Shown here piece by piece: positions 43,956 through 52,848 of a DNA stretch of 64,000 bases. The position numbers were made by a program, and so were the translations under genes. Source of the DNA: DASUUI01 sp964577965. Its GTDB lineage: Bacteria; Gemmatimonadota; Gemmatimonadetes; Gemmatimonadales; Gemmatimonadaceae. Position 1 is the stretch's first letter, and each line of letters starts with the position of its first letter. The notes under the pieces were generated by a model that did not search any database, was not told where the DNA came from, and saw only the letters and a program-made list of their open reading frames with translations. The stretch covers positions 8,542-72,541 of the forward strand of contig CAZOAT010000001.1 in NCBI GenBank assembly GCA_964577965.1, read 5' to 3'.

Positions 43956-45335
43956 ATGTGTGGAGTCTTTGGAATACACGGGCACGCCGAGGCGGCGCAA
44001 CTCACCCACCTCGGGCTGTACTCGCTCCAGCACCGAGGGCAGGAGTCCGCGGGAATAGTCGCTGTTGGCGACGATGGCATGCCGCGCGCGGCGCGTGAGA
44101 TGGGGCTCGTCTCCGACCGCTTCCCTGGGCACGTTGAGAGGCTGCGCGGTCCAATATCGATTGGCCACACGCGCTACAGCACGGGTGGCGCCTCGACGAT
44201 CGAGAACGCGCAGCCGGTACTGGCGCGCTTCCGGGAGGGCCACATCGCGCTGGCCCACAACGGCAACCTCACGAATGCGGCGGAGATGCGTCGCGAGCTC
44301 GAGGATGCCGGCTCGATATTCAGCTCCACGATGGATTCCGAGGTGATCGTTCACCGCATGGCGCGGTCGCGGGAGCGCACTCCTGAAGGAAAGCTGGCCG
44401 AGGCGCTGCAGCCGCTGGAGGGGGCCTTCTCCGCGGTCGTTCTCGTCGGCAACACATTGCTCGCCGTGCGCGACCCCCGCGGGTGGCGCCCGCTGGTGAT
44501 GGGCCGGCTGAACGGATCCGTAGTGTTCGCGTCGGAGACATGTGCTCTCGACATCGTCGGTGCGACGTTCGAGCGTGAGATCGAGCGGGGTGAGATCGTA
44601 GCAGTCGATTCGGCGGGGGTGCGTTCCACGTTCCCGCTCGCACAGCGCGAATCCCGGAAGTGCATCTTCGAGTTCGTCTACTTCGCGCGCCCCGACAGCT
44701 GGATCTTCGGCGGCTCGGTGGATCGCGCGCGCCGCAACCTCGGGCGTCAGCTCGCGAAGGAGGCTCCAGCACCCGGCGCGGAGCTGGTCTTCTCCGTGCC
44801 GGACTCCTCCAATTCCGCGGCCCTCGGCTTTTCGGAGGAGTCCGGCATTCCCTTTGAGCTGGCCCTCATCCGCAACCATTACGTGGGACGCACCTTCATT
44901 CAACCCACGCAGGCAGGGCGCGACCAGAAAGTGAAGGTCAAGTACAACGCGGTACGCGATCTGCTCGAAGGCAGGAGCGTGGTGATGGTTGACGACTCTA
45001 TAGTTCGCGGGACTACGACGAGCGGACTCGTAACCATGCTCCGGGGCGCCGGGGCGCGGGAAGTGCACCTGCGAGTAAGTTCTCCGCCGATCACGGGGCC
45101 ATGTTACTACGGAATAGACACTCCAACGCGCGAAGAACTGATCGCCGCACAGCTTTCGGTTCCGGAGATCGCCCGGCATCTGGGCGTCGATACGCTGGCG
45201 TACATCAGTCTCGAGGGGATGCTGCGATCCGCGCCCGACGGCCCCGACGGTTTCTGCCACGCTTGCTTTTCGGGCGACTACCCCACGCCGCCGCCCGCGG
45301 ACCCGAACAAGCTTCGATTCGGGTGCGGCTGCTGA
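43956..45335 (+). CDS. purF: Amidophosphoribosyltransferase
   Basis: 459 aa. Makes 5-phosphoribosylamine from PRPP and glutamine, first committed step of purine synthesis. Met is followed by the N-terminal nucleophile Cys2 (MCGVFGIHG). The PRPP loop is VMVDDSIVRGTTTSG. Cysteines in RKCIFEF, GPCYYG and FCHACFSGDYP match the four ligands of the Fe-S cluster in the Bacillus-type enzyme, so this is the oxygen-sensitive iron-sulfur form. A CGC tail ends the protein. Confidence 0.96.
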   Translation: MCGVFGIHGHAEAAQLTHLGLYSLQHRGQESAGIVAVGDDGMPRAAREMGLVSDRFPGHVERLRGPISIGHTRYSTGGASTIENAQPVLARFREGHIALAHNGNLTNAAEMRRELEDAGSIFSSTMDSEVIVHRMARSRERTPEGKLAEALQPLEGAFSAVVLVGNTLLAVRDPRGWRPLVMGRLNGSVVFASETCALDIVGATFEREIERGEIVAVDSAGVRSTFPLAQRESRKCIFEFVYFARPDSWIFGGSVDRARRNLGRQLAKEAPAPGAELVFSVPDSSNSAALGFSEESGIPFELALIRNHYVGRTFIQPTQAGRDQKVKVKYNAVRDLLEGRSVVMVDDSIVRGTTTSGLVTMLRGAGAREVHLRVSSPPITGPCYYGIDTPTREELIAAQLSVPEIARHLGVDTLAYISLEGMLRSAPDGPDGFCHACFSGDYPTPPPADPNKLRFGCGC

Positions 45336-45402
45336 AGGCATCCGCCGCGCACAGTCAGCGGGGGTTCAGTTCGTCGCGGGCGCGGCTGTCAGGGGTGGGC
45401 TG

Positions 45403-48081
45403 ATGGCCCAGTCTGTCTTCTTCTTCGGCAACGGATCAGCCGAAGGCACGCGCGACATGAAGGAAGTGCTGGGCGGAAAGGGCGCGAACCTCGCTGAGAT
45501 GACGAACCTCGGCGTCCCCGTGCCGCCCGGGTTCACGATCGCTTGTCACGAAAGCATTTCCTACCTCGAGGCCGGGAAGTACAGCGACCGGCTCCGCGCC
45601 GAAATCGAAGGTAATCTGGCGCGGCTGGAGGCGGCCGCGGGAAAGAAACTGGGGGATCCCCGAAACCCGCTGCTCGTGTCAGTCCGGTCGGGGGCGCCTG
45701 TGTCCATGCCGGGAATGATGGAGACGATCCTCAACCTCGGCCTGAACGACACGACGGTCGTCGGGCTCGCCCGCCAGAGTCGCAATGCGCACTTCGCGTA
45801 CGACTCGTACCGTCGCTTGATCCAGATGTATGGCCACGTGGTGCTTGGGGTGGCCGCGAGCGACTTCGAGCATCTGCTCCGGGCCAAACGGCTCACGGAA
45901 GGAGTGACCACGGAAGCGGACCTCAGCGAGGACGCGCTCCGCAACGTCGTGGAAGAGTACAAGGCGGTTGTTCGCAACGCGAAGGGCGTCCCCTTCCCTG
46001 CGGACCCTGTAGTCCAGCTCTGGGGCGCAATCGAGGCTGTGTGGCGCTCCTGGATGCTGAAGAAGGCGCGCGACTACCGCCGGGCTAACTCGATCCCAGA
46101 GGACCTCGGCACTGCGGTCAGTGTCGTCGCGATGGTATTCGGAAACCTCGGTAACGACTCCGGAACCGGTGTCGCCTTCACGCGCAACCCTTCCACCGGA
46201 GAGAGGAAGTTTTACGGTGAGTTCCTCATAAACGCGCAGGGTGAGGACGTTGTCGCAGGCACACGGGATCCACTCAGCATCGAGCAGATGTCCGAGCGGC
46301 TGCCGGAGCCTTACAGAGAGCTGATAGCAACGCAGGAGCGGCTCGAGCGCCACTACCGTGAGATGCAGGACATCGAGTTCACGGTCGAGCGCGGCAAGCT
46401 GTATCTCCTGCAGACCCGCACTGGCAAGCGCACTGCCGCCGCCGCGCTGCGGGTAGCGACGGACATGGTGACCGAAGGGCTGATCGACAGCACCGAGGCA
46501 GTCATGCGCGTCCCTGCCGATCATCTCGACCAGGTCCTGCACCCGATAATCGACCCTTCGGTCGAAGCCTCGCCGCTGTGCACCGGCCTGCCAGCGAGCC
46601 CGGGTGCGGTGAGCGGAATCGCAGTGTTCGATCCTGACAGCGCCGAGCAGCATGCGGCCGATGGTGAGGCCGTGATCCTCGTGCGCGACGAGACGACTCC
46701 AGAGGACTTTCACGGTATGGTCGCGGCGCGTGGCATACTCACCGCTCGTGGAGGAATGACCAGTCACGCCGCAGTCGTGGCGCGCGGCATGGGCAAGTGC
46801 GCGGTCGTTGGCGCCCGTGACATCACAGTCGATCTGGAGCACAGGCGCTTTGCAGTGAACGGGGAGGAGGTCGTCGAGGGTGACTGGCTCACGCTCGACG
46901 GAGCGACCGGACGGGTTTTCGCCGGGAACCTCCCCACAGTTCCGAGCGAGATCGTCCGCGTGACGAGCGGAGCGCTCAAGCCGGCCGATGCACCGTTATT
47001 TGACGCGTACTCGCGTCTGATGCAGTGGGCCGATGCTGCCCGGCGGCTCAAGGTCCGGGCGAATGCGGACACCCCACGCGATGCGACGATCGCGCGGAAC
47101 TTCGGCGCCGAAGGAATCGGGCTGTGCCGCACGGAGCACATGTTCTTCGAGGGCGATCGCATTCACGCGATGCGTGAGATGATCGTCGCGCGGGACGAAA
47201 GTGGGCGCCGCCGCGCGCTCGCGCGGCTCCTGCCAATGCAGCGCGCGGACTTCGAGGGGATCTTCGAGGCAATGAGCGGCCTGCCAGTCACGATCCGCCT
47301 GCTCGACCCACCGCTCCACGAGTTCCTGCCGCACGGAGGCGAGGAGAGCAAGCTGCTCGCAAGACGCCTCGGCATCGCGCGCCCGGAACTGGCACGGATC
47401 GTGGAAGACCTGCGCGAGACGAACCCGATGCTGGGACACCGGGGCTGCCGGCTGGGGGTCACTTTCCCCGAGATCACCGAGATGCAATGCCGCGCGATTC
47501 TGGAGGCCGCGATCAGAGCCTCGAGGCGGGGAGTCGAAGTGCACCCGGAGATAATGATCCCCCTTGTCGCCACACGTGCCGAGTTCGACAACCAGCGAAA
47601 CGTGCTGGAGGAAGTCGCGCGCAGCGTGTTCGACGAAATGGGAGAGAGGCTCGACTACCTCGTCGGGACGATGATCGAGTTGCCGCGTGCCGCGCTCACG
47701 GCGGGCGAGATAGCGGGCGGGCAGGCCGGCGCCGATTTCTTCTCCTTTGGAACCAACGACCTGACGCAGACGACGTACGGCCTCAGCCGGGATGATGCAG
47801 GCAGGTTCCTGCCGTCCTATGTGGCAGCCGGGATCTTTTCCGACGACCCCTTCCAGGTACTGGACGAGGCGGGAGTCGCCAGGCTCATCCGTCTCGCCGT
47901 GACCGAGGGGCGTGAGGCGCGACCCGCGATCAAGCTTGGCATCTGCGGTGAGCACGGCGGCGAGCCGCGCTCCGTCGCGATCTGTCACAAACTCGGCCTC
48001 GATTACGTATCCTGTTCACCGTTCCGGGTCCCCATAGCACGCCTTGCCGCCGCGCATGCAGCTCTTGCCGATTCAGACTAG
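45403..48081 (+). CDS. ppdK: Pyruvate, phosphate dikinase
   Basis: 892 aa, ATG. Interconverts pyruvate, ATP and phosphate with PEP, AMP and pyrophosphate. N-terminal ATP-grasp region (LGGKGANLAEMTNLGVPVPPG split by usual residues), phosphohistidine domain GGMTSHAAVVARGMGK, and C-terminal PEP barrel with GICGEHGGEP containing the catalytic cysteine. Together with PEP carboxylase at 57884-60655 it gives a route from pyruvate to oxaloacetate. Follows purF by 67 bp. Confidence 0.96.
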   Translation: MAQSVFFFGNGSAEGTRDMKEVLGGKGANLAEMTNLGVPVPPGFTIACHESISYLEAGKYSDRLRAEIEGNLARLEAAAGKKLGDPRNPLLVSVRSGAPVSMPGMMETILNLGLNDTTVVGLARQSRNAHFAYDSYRRLIQMYGHVVLGVAASDFEHLLRAKRLTEGVTTEADLSEDALRNVVEEYKAVVRNAKGVPFPADPVVQLWGAIEAVWRSWMLKKARDYRRANSIPEDLGTAVSVVAMVFGNLGNDSGTGVAFTRNPSTGERKFYGEFLINAQGEDVVAGTRDPLSIEQMSERLPEPYRELIATQERLERHYREMQDIEFTVERGKLYLLQTRTGKRTAAAALRVATDMVTEGLIDSTEAVMRVPADHLDQVLHPIIDPSVEASPLCTGLPASPGAVSGIAVFDPDSAEQHAADGEAVILVRDETTPEDFHGMVAARGILTARGGMTSHAAVVARGMGKCAVVGARDITVDLEHRRFAVNGEEVVEGDWLTLDGATGRVFAGNLPTVPSEIVRVTSGALKPADAPLFDAYSRLMQWADAARRLKVRANADTPRDATIARNFGAEGIGLCRTEHMFFEGDRIHAMREMIVARDESGRRRALARLLPMQRADFEGIFEAMSGLPVTIRLLDPPLHEFLPHGGEESKLLARRLGIARPELARIVEDLRETNPMLGHRGCRLGVTFPEITEMQCRAILEAAIRASRRGVEVHPEIMIPLVATRAEFDNQRNVLEEVARSVFDEMGERLDYLVGTMIELPRAALTAGEIAGGQAGADFFSFGTNDLTQTTYGLSRDDAGRFLPSYVAAGIFSDDPFQVLDEAGVARLIRLAVTEGREARPAIKLGICGEHGGEPRSVAICHKLGLDYVSCSPFRVPIARLAAAHAALADSD

Positions 48082-49258
48082 CCTCGCACCGCAATTCGCA
48101 GCCACCGCCGCTCAGCCGGCGTTGCCACTGGGACTTCCAGCACGGCGCCTCCGGATAGCGATCGTCACGGAGTACTACTATCCGCACCTCGGCGGCATAT
48201 GCGAGCACGTGCACTATTTCGCGCGCGAGGCCAGGCTTGCCGGCCACCACGTGGACATCATCACGTCGAACATTCCGGGCGCCGCCCCCACGCGGAACGT
48301 GATCCGCATCGGCCGGAGCAGGACCGTGTATGCCAACGGCTCGACAGCGCGAATTTCCGTGGGGCTCGGTCTGCGCCGGCGGATGCGGGACGTGCTCCAC
48401 GGCGGCGGTTATGACATTGTTCACGTCCATCTGCCTCTCACCCCTGTTCTGCCGCTGCTCGCGGTGGAGGAAGCCACCGCGCCCCTCGTCGGCACATTCC
48501 ACTCGTACTTCGAGCGTGTGATGGCGTACCGGGTAGCCGCTCCCTACTTCCGCTCGCGTCTGCGGCGACTTGACGCGGCGATAGCCGTCTCCGCGTCCGC
48601 GGTCGAGGCAATGGAGAAGTACTTCGAGGCCGACTGGCGCATCATTCCGAACGGCATCGACGTCCACGAGTTCACACCCGATCAGCCGCGTCCGCCGTAC
48701 ATGCGGAGCGATGTGCCGGTGATCCTCTACTTTGGACGGCTGGACCCACGCAACGGACTGCGTCATCTCATCGATGCATTTCGTATCGTCAGGGAGAGCG
48801 GCCGCGAAGCGCAGCTGCTGGTGGCCGGCGGCGGACCGCTCAGCGATTACTATCGCAAGCTGGCCAACGGCGACCCCGATATCACGTTCACCGGGGCGGT
48901 GCTGGGCAGCAGAGCTGCGTATTATGCCAACAGCACCATTTACGCGGCGCCTACGACACGCAGCGCCTCGTTTGGAATCACGCTGCTTGAAGCGATGGCG
49001 TGTGAGACTCCAATCGTCTGCTCCCGAATAGCCGGTTTTCGCGATGTGGTACAGCACGAGCGTGAAGCCCTGACAGTTCCACCGCGGGACCACCACGCGA
49101 TGGCGGCCGCCCTCACGCGGCTTCTGGATGACGAGACCCTGCGCGCGAGAATGGGCAAAGCGGGGCGGCGGCAGGCGATGCGCTACGACTGGCGCAACGT
49201 CACCGACGAAGTGCTGAGCGTGTACACCGAAGTACTCGGCAAGCCGCCGCGCTCGTGA
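48056..49258 (+). CDS. Glycosyltransferase family 4 (PimA-like)
   Basis: 400 aa from ATG at 48056, inside the last codons of ppdK; a TTG at 48044 is possible. GT-B fold: IVTEYYYPHLGGICEHVHYFAREA at the N-terminus (split over the donor loop), DIVHVHLP, a nucleotide-sugar region ILYFGRLDPRNGLRHLIDA, and SASFGITLLEAMACETPIV. Resembles mannosyl/hexosyl transferases acting on lipid acceptors. With the flippase-like gene 7 bp downstream it may build and move a glycolipid. Confidence 0.85.
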   Translation: MQLLPIQTSLAPQFAATAAQPALPLGLPARRLRIAIVTEYYYPHLGGICEHVHYFAREARLAGHHVDIITSNIPGAAPTRNVIRIGRSRTVYANGSTARISVGLGLRRRMRDVLHGGGYDIVHVHLPLTPVLPLLAVEEATAPLVGTFHSYFERVMAYRVAAPYFRSRLRRLDAAIAVSASAVEAMEKYFEADWRIIPNGIDVHEFTPDQPRPPYMRSDVPVILYFGRLDPRNGLRHLIDAFRIVRESGREAQLLVAGGGPLSDYYRKLANGDPDITFTGAVLGSRAAYYANSTIYAAPTTRSASFGITLLEAMACETPIVCSRIAGFRDVVQHEREALTVPPRDHHAMAAALTRLLDDETLRARMGKAGRRQAMRYDWRNVTDEVLSVYTEVLGKPPRS

Positions 49259-49265
49259 TCAGCTG

Positions 49266-50264
49266 ATGGTGAAGTTTCTTCGCAGGTATGGCCGCTGGCT
49301 TCTGACAGCGGCCATACTCGTTTTCCTCGTGATGTTCGCCCGCAGGGTGGACTGGGCGTCGGCGTGGACCGCCATGCGTGGTGCCTCCCCTGCCCTGCTG
49401 GTCGCAGCATTCGTGGCGAACGTCGTGTCACTGCTCGTGCGCGCGGTGCGGTGGTGGGTGTTCCTGCGCCCCGCGGGCGCGACATCGCTGCCGCTGGCGT
49501 TGCGCGCCACCATCGCCGGAGCCGCACTGAACAATCTCGTGCTCGCGCAGGGCGGTGAAGCTGCGCGTGTCGTGTTCGTGTCGCGTGCATCGGGAGTGCC
49601 GAGCGCCCGGGTCCTGGCGACACTTGCGCTCGAGCGAATGTTCGACGCAGTCGGATTCGCGGCGCTGCTCGCGTTCGGGACGTTCGTCCTCGCACTGCCG
49701 CCGAACATGCAGCGACTGCGGGTCCCGGCAGCGGTCGTGCTGTTCGTGCTGTTCGTGCTGTTGTACGTCTTCGTGTATCTCACCCGTGGGAGAACCCTGG
49801 AGGTTGCCGCGGAGGCGAGCGCGGAGATCGCGGCAGGCCCGTCAACGCTGCTCGGCCACGGCAGGCGATATGTCTCGCGTTTCGCTGCCAGCGCCAGTGC
49901 ACTCGCCACGGGGCCACGTTTCATCGCCGCGACGCTACTCTCGCTCGTGGCGTGGGTGGGTCAGCTCTATACCTACCACTGGTGTGCGGTGGCGACCGGC
50001 ATCTCGCTGCCCGTGGCCGCGAGCCTTGCCGCCCTTCTGGCCAGCAACATCGGCTTCCTGCTCCGCGCGACCCCCGGCGGTGTGGGCGTGTTCCAGGTGA
50101 TCTACGCCGTGACGGTCGCGCAGTTCGGTGTGGAGCAGGATCCGGCGATAGCAGCATCGCTGCTGATTCAGACTCTGCAGATTCTTCCGCTGACACTCGT
50201 AGGCGGGCTGCTCGCGCCCGAGTTCCTGTTCAGGCGGCGACCTTCGACAAAGCAGCCCGATTGA
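49266..50264 (+). CDS. Lysylphosphatidylglycerol synthase TM region / UPF0104 flippase-like protein
   Basis: 332 aa, seven to eight predicted membrane helices. Conserved features of the family are NVVSLLVRAVRWWVFL, NNLVLAQGGEAARVVFVSR, the ALERMFD segment, and LRATPGGVGVFQ near the C-terminus. No soluble aminoacyl-transferase domain is attached. Members such as AglD-like and MprF membrane parts are linked to lipid or polyprenyl-sugar translocation. Placement after a GT4 supports a glycolipid role. Confidence 0.8.
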   Translation: MVKFLRRYGRWLLTAAILVFLVMFARRVDWASAWTAMRGASPALLVAAFVANVVSLLVRAVRWWVFLRPAGATSLPLALRATIAGAALNNLVLAQGGEAARVVFVSRASGVPSARVLATLALERMFDAVGFAALLAFGTFVLALPPNMQRLRVPAAVVLFVLFVLLYVFVYLTRGRTLEVAAEASAEIAAGPSTLLGHGRRYVSRFAASASALATGPRFIAATLLSLVAWVGQLYTYHWCAVATGISLPVAASLAALLASNIGFLLRATPGGVGVFQVIYAVTVAQFGVEQDPAIAASLLIQTLQILPLTLVGGLLAPEFLFRRRPSTKQPD

Positions 50265-50282
50265 CGCGACGAGCCTGAGGAC

Positions 50283-51023
50283 TCAACCCCGCCTGAGCGT
50301 ACGCGCGATCGAGACCGTTCGGTAAATCGCCGTACCAGCTGTGCCGGCGGCGATCATGACCAGGACGATTGCAAGCACCGTCCCCGCACCCCATCCAGCC
50401 CGCGACGTTATTGCCGGATCGAGAATCGCGCCGACCGCGAGCAGGACCAGCCGCTCTGCGCGTTGCATAACCCCCCCGGAGCCCGTGATACCGAGGGCTT
50501 CGCCGCGGGCGCGTGTGTAGCTGACGAGCAGAGATCCCCCCAGCGCGGCGGCCGTGGCCAGAGCCATCGCCGGTACCGCCGCGAAGTACATGATCAGCCC
50601 GAGAAAGGTGAGCGTCTCGGCGAATCGGTCCAGCGTCGAGTCCATGAACGCCCCATAGCTGCTTGCGAGGCCACGGGCGCGTGCGATCCGCCCGTCGAAC
50701 ACGTCGGCAGCTCCGCCGAGCAGCACGAGCCAGCCGGCAACCCCAAGCGCACCTTGTGCGAACGCCAGCCCGGCACCAGCCGCCAGCAGCAGACCGAGAT
50801 AGTTGAACACGTCGGGTGAGATTTCCGCGCGCACTATCGTGCGTTCGACGGGCCCGATCAGCCACATCAACCAGTCGCGGAGCCAATAGCCGAGCAGCAC
50901 AGTACTGCCGCGCCGGGCGACATCGCGATCCATGACGCGGCTGCGACGAGCCACAGCGAATACAGGCATTGTCAGGAGAAGGGCCAGCACCAGCGCGAGA
51001 GCTGTCAGATCAGCGGTATTCAT
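50283..51023 (-). CDS. CDP-alcohol phosphatidyltransferase (PgsA / PI-phosphate synthase type)
   Basis: 246 aa. N-terminal membrane anchor plus amphipathic region (about 1-70), then the CDP-alcohol phosphotransferase motif D107, D110-G111, A114-R115, G124, D128, D132 and several helices. The GAFMDSTLDRFAE form resembles phosphatidylinositol-phosphate or archaetidyl-type synthases, so the alcohol could be inositol phosphate, glycerol phosphate or another; not decidable here. Last gene of PlsC-Tam41-like-PT, 34 bp after the nucleotidyltransferase, which would supply its CDP-lipid. Confidence 0.85.
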   Translation of the reverse strand: MNTADLTALALVLALLLTMPVFAVARRSRVMDRDVARRGSTVLLGYWLRDWLMWLIGPVERTIVRAEISPDVFNYLGLLLAAGAGLAFAQGALGVAGWLVLLGGAADVFDGRIARARGLASSYGAFMDSTLDRFAETLTFLGLIMYFAAVPAMALATAAALGGSLLVSYTRARGEALGITGSGGVMQRAERLVLLAVGAILDPAITSRAGWGAGTVLAIVLVMIAAGTAGTAIYRTVSIARTLRRG

Positions 51024-51057
51024 CGCGCGACCATTCCCCAGCTGCCGGGGCCGGTCG

Positions 51058-52032
51058 TCAACGCCGTGTTCTCAGGTATCGAATCGCCTTGGGCCAGAGG
51101 AAGATGAGCGGCCAGCGTCGCTCCCGCGGCGTCAGCTCGATCACCATACCGCTGCGACGCGCAACTTTCTGCCTGATGTACTCGAGCCAGTCGTCGTAGA
51201 GCCAGATATGCTTCCCCCAGCGCAGCGTAGCCCGCAGCTTGCTGCGCGAAAAATAGAAACTCACCCGCAGGCGCTCGAGACGCGTCGCGCGGCGCAGCTG
51301 AGTATAGGTCTCTGCGCGGCAGGCGAGAACGCCGCTCTCAGCCAGGCTTCCAAGCAGCGCGTCATAGATCGCGACCATCACCCCGCGCTGCGCTGTGAAT
51401 ACCTCCGCGACTCTGGCACTCGTCTCCGGCCTGATCTCGGCGGAGTAGGACGTCGTCAGCAGCGTGCGGCAGTATGAATCAGCTTTGAAGGAGACTGGGA
51501 GGTAAGGTCGTCCCCACTCGAACGTCCCGGCGCGCGCTGTGGCCAGCGCATCCACGACAGCACCCCGGCTCGACGGATCGCGTGTCCACGCAAGCTGTAC
51601 CTGTTGAAACAACCGCCCCTTCGTGAAATGATCTCTGGAACCTCGCGAGCAGGCTGCGGCCAGATCCTGCTTCGACAGGACGGCACATTTCGCTACCAGC
51701 GAGTCGCCCTCGCCAGCCCCTCGCAACGCGATGGCAACGACGTTGGGGGGCAGGACATGCGCCAGCATCGTCGCGGTGCGGGCGCTGAACCTGGGCTGCG
51801 TATCCGACACGAAGGACTCGTACGCTGTCGCATAATCCTCCACAATGACAAAAAAATCGTACGCGCTGTCGGGTCGCCCTCCGCTACCCTGCGCGTGAGA
51901 ACCGTAGTGGATTATGGCCACGGTGCCGTGACCGAATGCATCGACGATCCGGTGCACCAGACGTTCCGCCGGCCCGTTCACCGCGCCATCCAGATCGCGA
52001 GTCAGCGCGTCAGGCAACGACGTGTCAGTCAC
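51058..52032 (-). CDS. Tam41-like nucleotidyltransferase, putative CDP-diacylglycerol synthase
   Basis: 324 aa, GTG start overlapping plsC by 4 bp. No membrane segment. The nucleotidyltransferase signature HYGSHAQG (42-49) is followed by SAYDFFVIVED (56-66) with D59. Further blocks AKCAVLSKQDL (114-124), FTKGRLFQQV (136-145) and TSYSAEIRPE (194-203) match in order and spacing the regions of mitochondrial Tam41/Mmp37 that read like KYGVVS..DL, LYLAGRLHKPV and LSYSGDFR. Tam41 makes CDP-diacylglycerol from phosphatidic acid and CTP. Its place between an acyltransferase and a CDP-alcohol phosphatidyltransferase fits exactly. Assigned by eye; a generic nucleotidyltransferase remains possible. Confidence 0.65.
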   Translation of the reverse strand: MTDTSLPDALTRDLDGAVNGPAERLVHRIVDAFGHGTVAIIHYGSHAQGSGGRPDSAYDFFVIVEDYATAYESFVSDTQPRFSARTATMLAHVLPPNVVAIALRGAGEGDSLVAKCAVLSKQDLAAACSRGSRDHFTKGRLFQQVQLAWTRDPSSRGAVVDALATARAGTFEWGRPYLPVSFKADSYCRTLLTTSYSAEIRPETSARVAEVFTAQRGVMVAIYDALLGSLAESGVLACRAETYTQLRRATRLERLRVSFYFSRSKLRATLRWGKHIWLYDDWLEYIRQKVARRSGMVIELTPRERRWPLIFLWPKAIRYLRTRR

Positions 52033-52781
52033 GACCTTTCCGAGCGCATCTGATGGAGGGCAGCGCTCATCTTTTCCCTCAACGACGCGATGAACTGATC
52101 GATCTGGTCGTCCTCAGGTGGCTCGATCGGCCCGAGCACGGACACATTCACGCTGCTCCCGGCGACGGTTCTTGCGGCCTCCGCGGCCGTCCGCGCCTGC
52201 CAGAGGCCATCCACGACCAGGCAGTAGACAGGGCGCTTTGCCCGCCTCAGTATCGTCGTCAGACCCCGCCTCATGAAGGGCCCGATCTCCCCTGTGCGGG
52301 TACGATGCCCTTCCGGGAAAATCACCATCGAGCATTCCCCCCGGGCAGTCCTGTCCGCCGCCCCCTCGATCTCTTTCAGGTCCCGGGCAGCTATTCCCCG
52401 CTCGCGACGTCCAGCACCCTGGGTGACCCGGGGCATGCCCGTCGCACGAAGGAGTGGCGAAACCCCGGGAATGAAGCGATGGTAGCGGTCTCTGTAAGGT
52501 ATGAGTGTGAGAGGGTCGTGGACCAGCGAGAGCGCAAGGGGAATATCGAGGATAGACTGGTGGTTCATCACGGCAATGCAGCTTCCAGCGGGTATTGAGC
52601 CTCGAATGTTAACTCGGATATTGCCAACGACGCGCGCGATGCCTACGGTTGCCCGGGCGTGAAAGTGTAGCCATGCTCCGAGGATGGAACGGCGGCGTGA
52701 TGGCAACAGGCTCACGAGAGGAAAGACGACGAGCCGCTGAGGGAGCCCTACCCCGAAAGTGAGGTAGAGAGAATAGACCAT
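52029..52781 (-). CDS. 1-acyl-sn-glycerol-3-phosphate acyltransferase (PlsC family)
   Basis: 250 aa from ATG at 52781; an ATG at 52895 would overlap the divergent gene start. Hydrophobic N-terminus (MVYSLYLTFGVG), then acyltransferase box 1 NHQSILDIP (NHxxxxD), box 3 FPEGHRTRTGE, and a later CLVVDG strand. Makes phosphatidic acid or acylates a related lysolipid at the membrane. First gene of the minus-strand lipid operon, its product being the expected substrate of the next enzyme. No clear ribosome site is seen at either start. Confidence 0.88.
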   Translation of the reverse strand: MVYSLYLTFGVGLPQRLVVFPLVSLLPSRRRSILGAWLHFHARATVGIARVVGNIRVNIRGSIPAGSCIAVMNHQSILDIPLALSLVHDPLTLIPYRDRYHRFIPGVSPLLRATGMPRVTQGAGRRERGIAARDLKEIEGAADRTARGECSMVIFPEGHRTRTGEIGPFMRRGLTTILRRAKRPVYCLVVDGLWQARTAAEAARTVAGSSVNVSVLGPIEPPEDDQIDQFIASLREKMSAALHQMRSERS

Positions 52782-52801
52782 GAAGAGCAAACCACTTCTG
52801 A

Positions 52802-52831
52802 CCGCACGCCCCGGCTCCGGCCTTCGTGCGG
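52802..52831. promoter_or_regulatory. Inverted repeat abutting the ribosome site of the SPT-like gene
   Basis: CCGCACG (52802-52808) and CGTGCGG (52825-52831) enclose a 16-nt GC-rich loop. The 3' arm touches the ribosome-binding run GGGAGGGAGG (52831-52840), which lies 8 nt before ATG 52849. It could fold in the mRNA leader and mask or expose the site, or serve as an operator in the 67-bp divergent promoter between the two lipid operons. Confidence 0.45.
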
Positions 52832-52848
52832 GGAGGGAGGACGACGAA

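Noticed and set aside
42053..44170. 705-aa open frame on the minus strand opposite purL
   Set aside because: It is antisense to complete, motif-rich purL and reads as arginine/histidine-rich sequence with no recognisable domain, as expected from high GC third positions.
43941..45341. 466-aa minus-strand open frame opposite purF
   Set aside because: Shadow of purF; no recognisable family.
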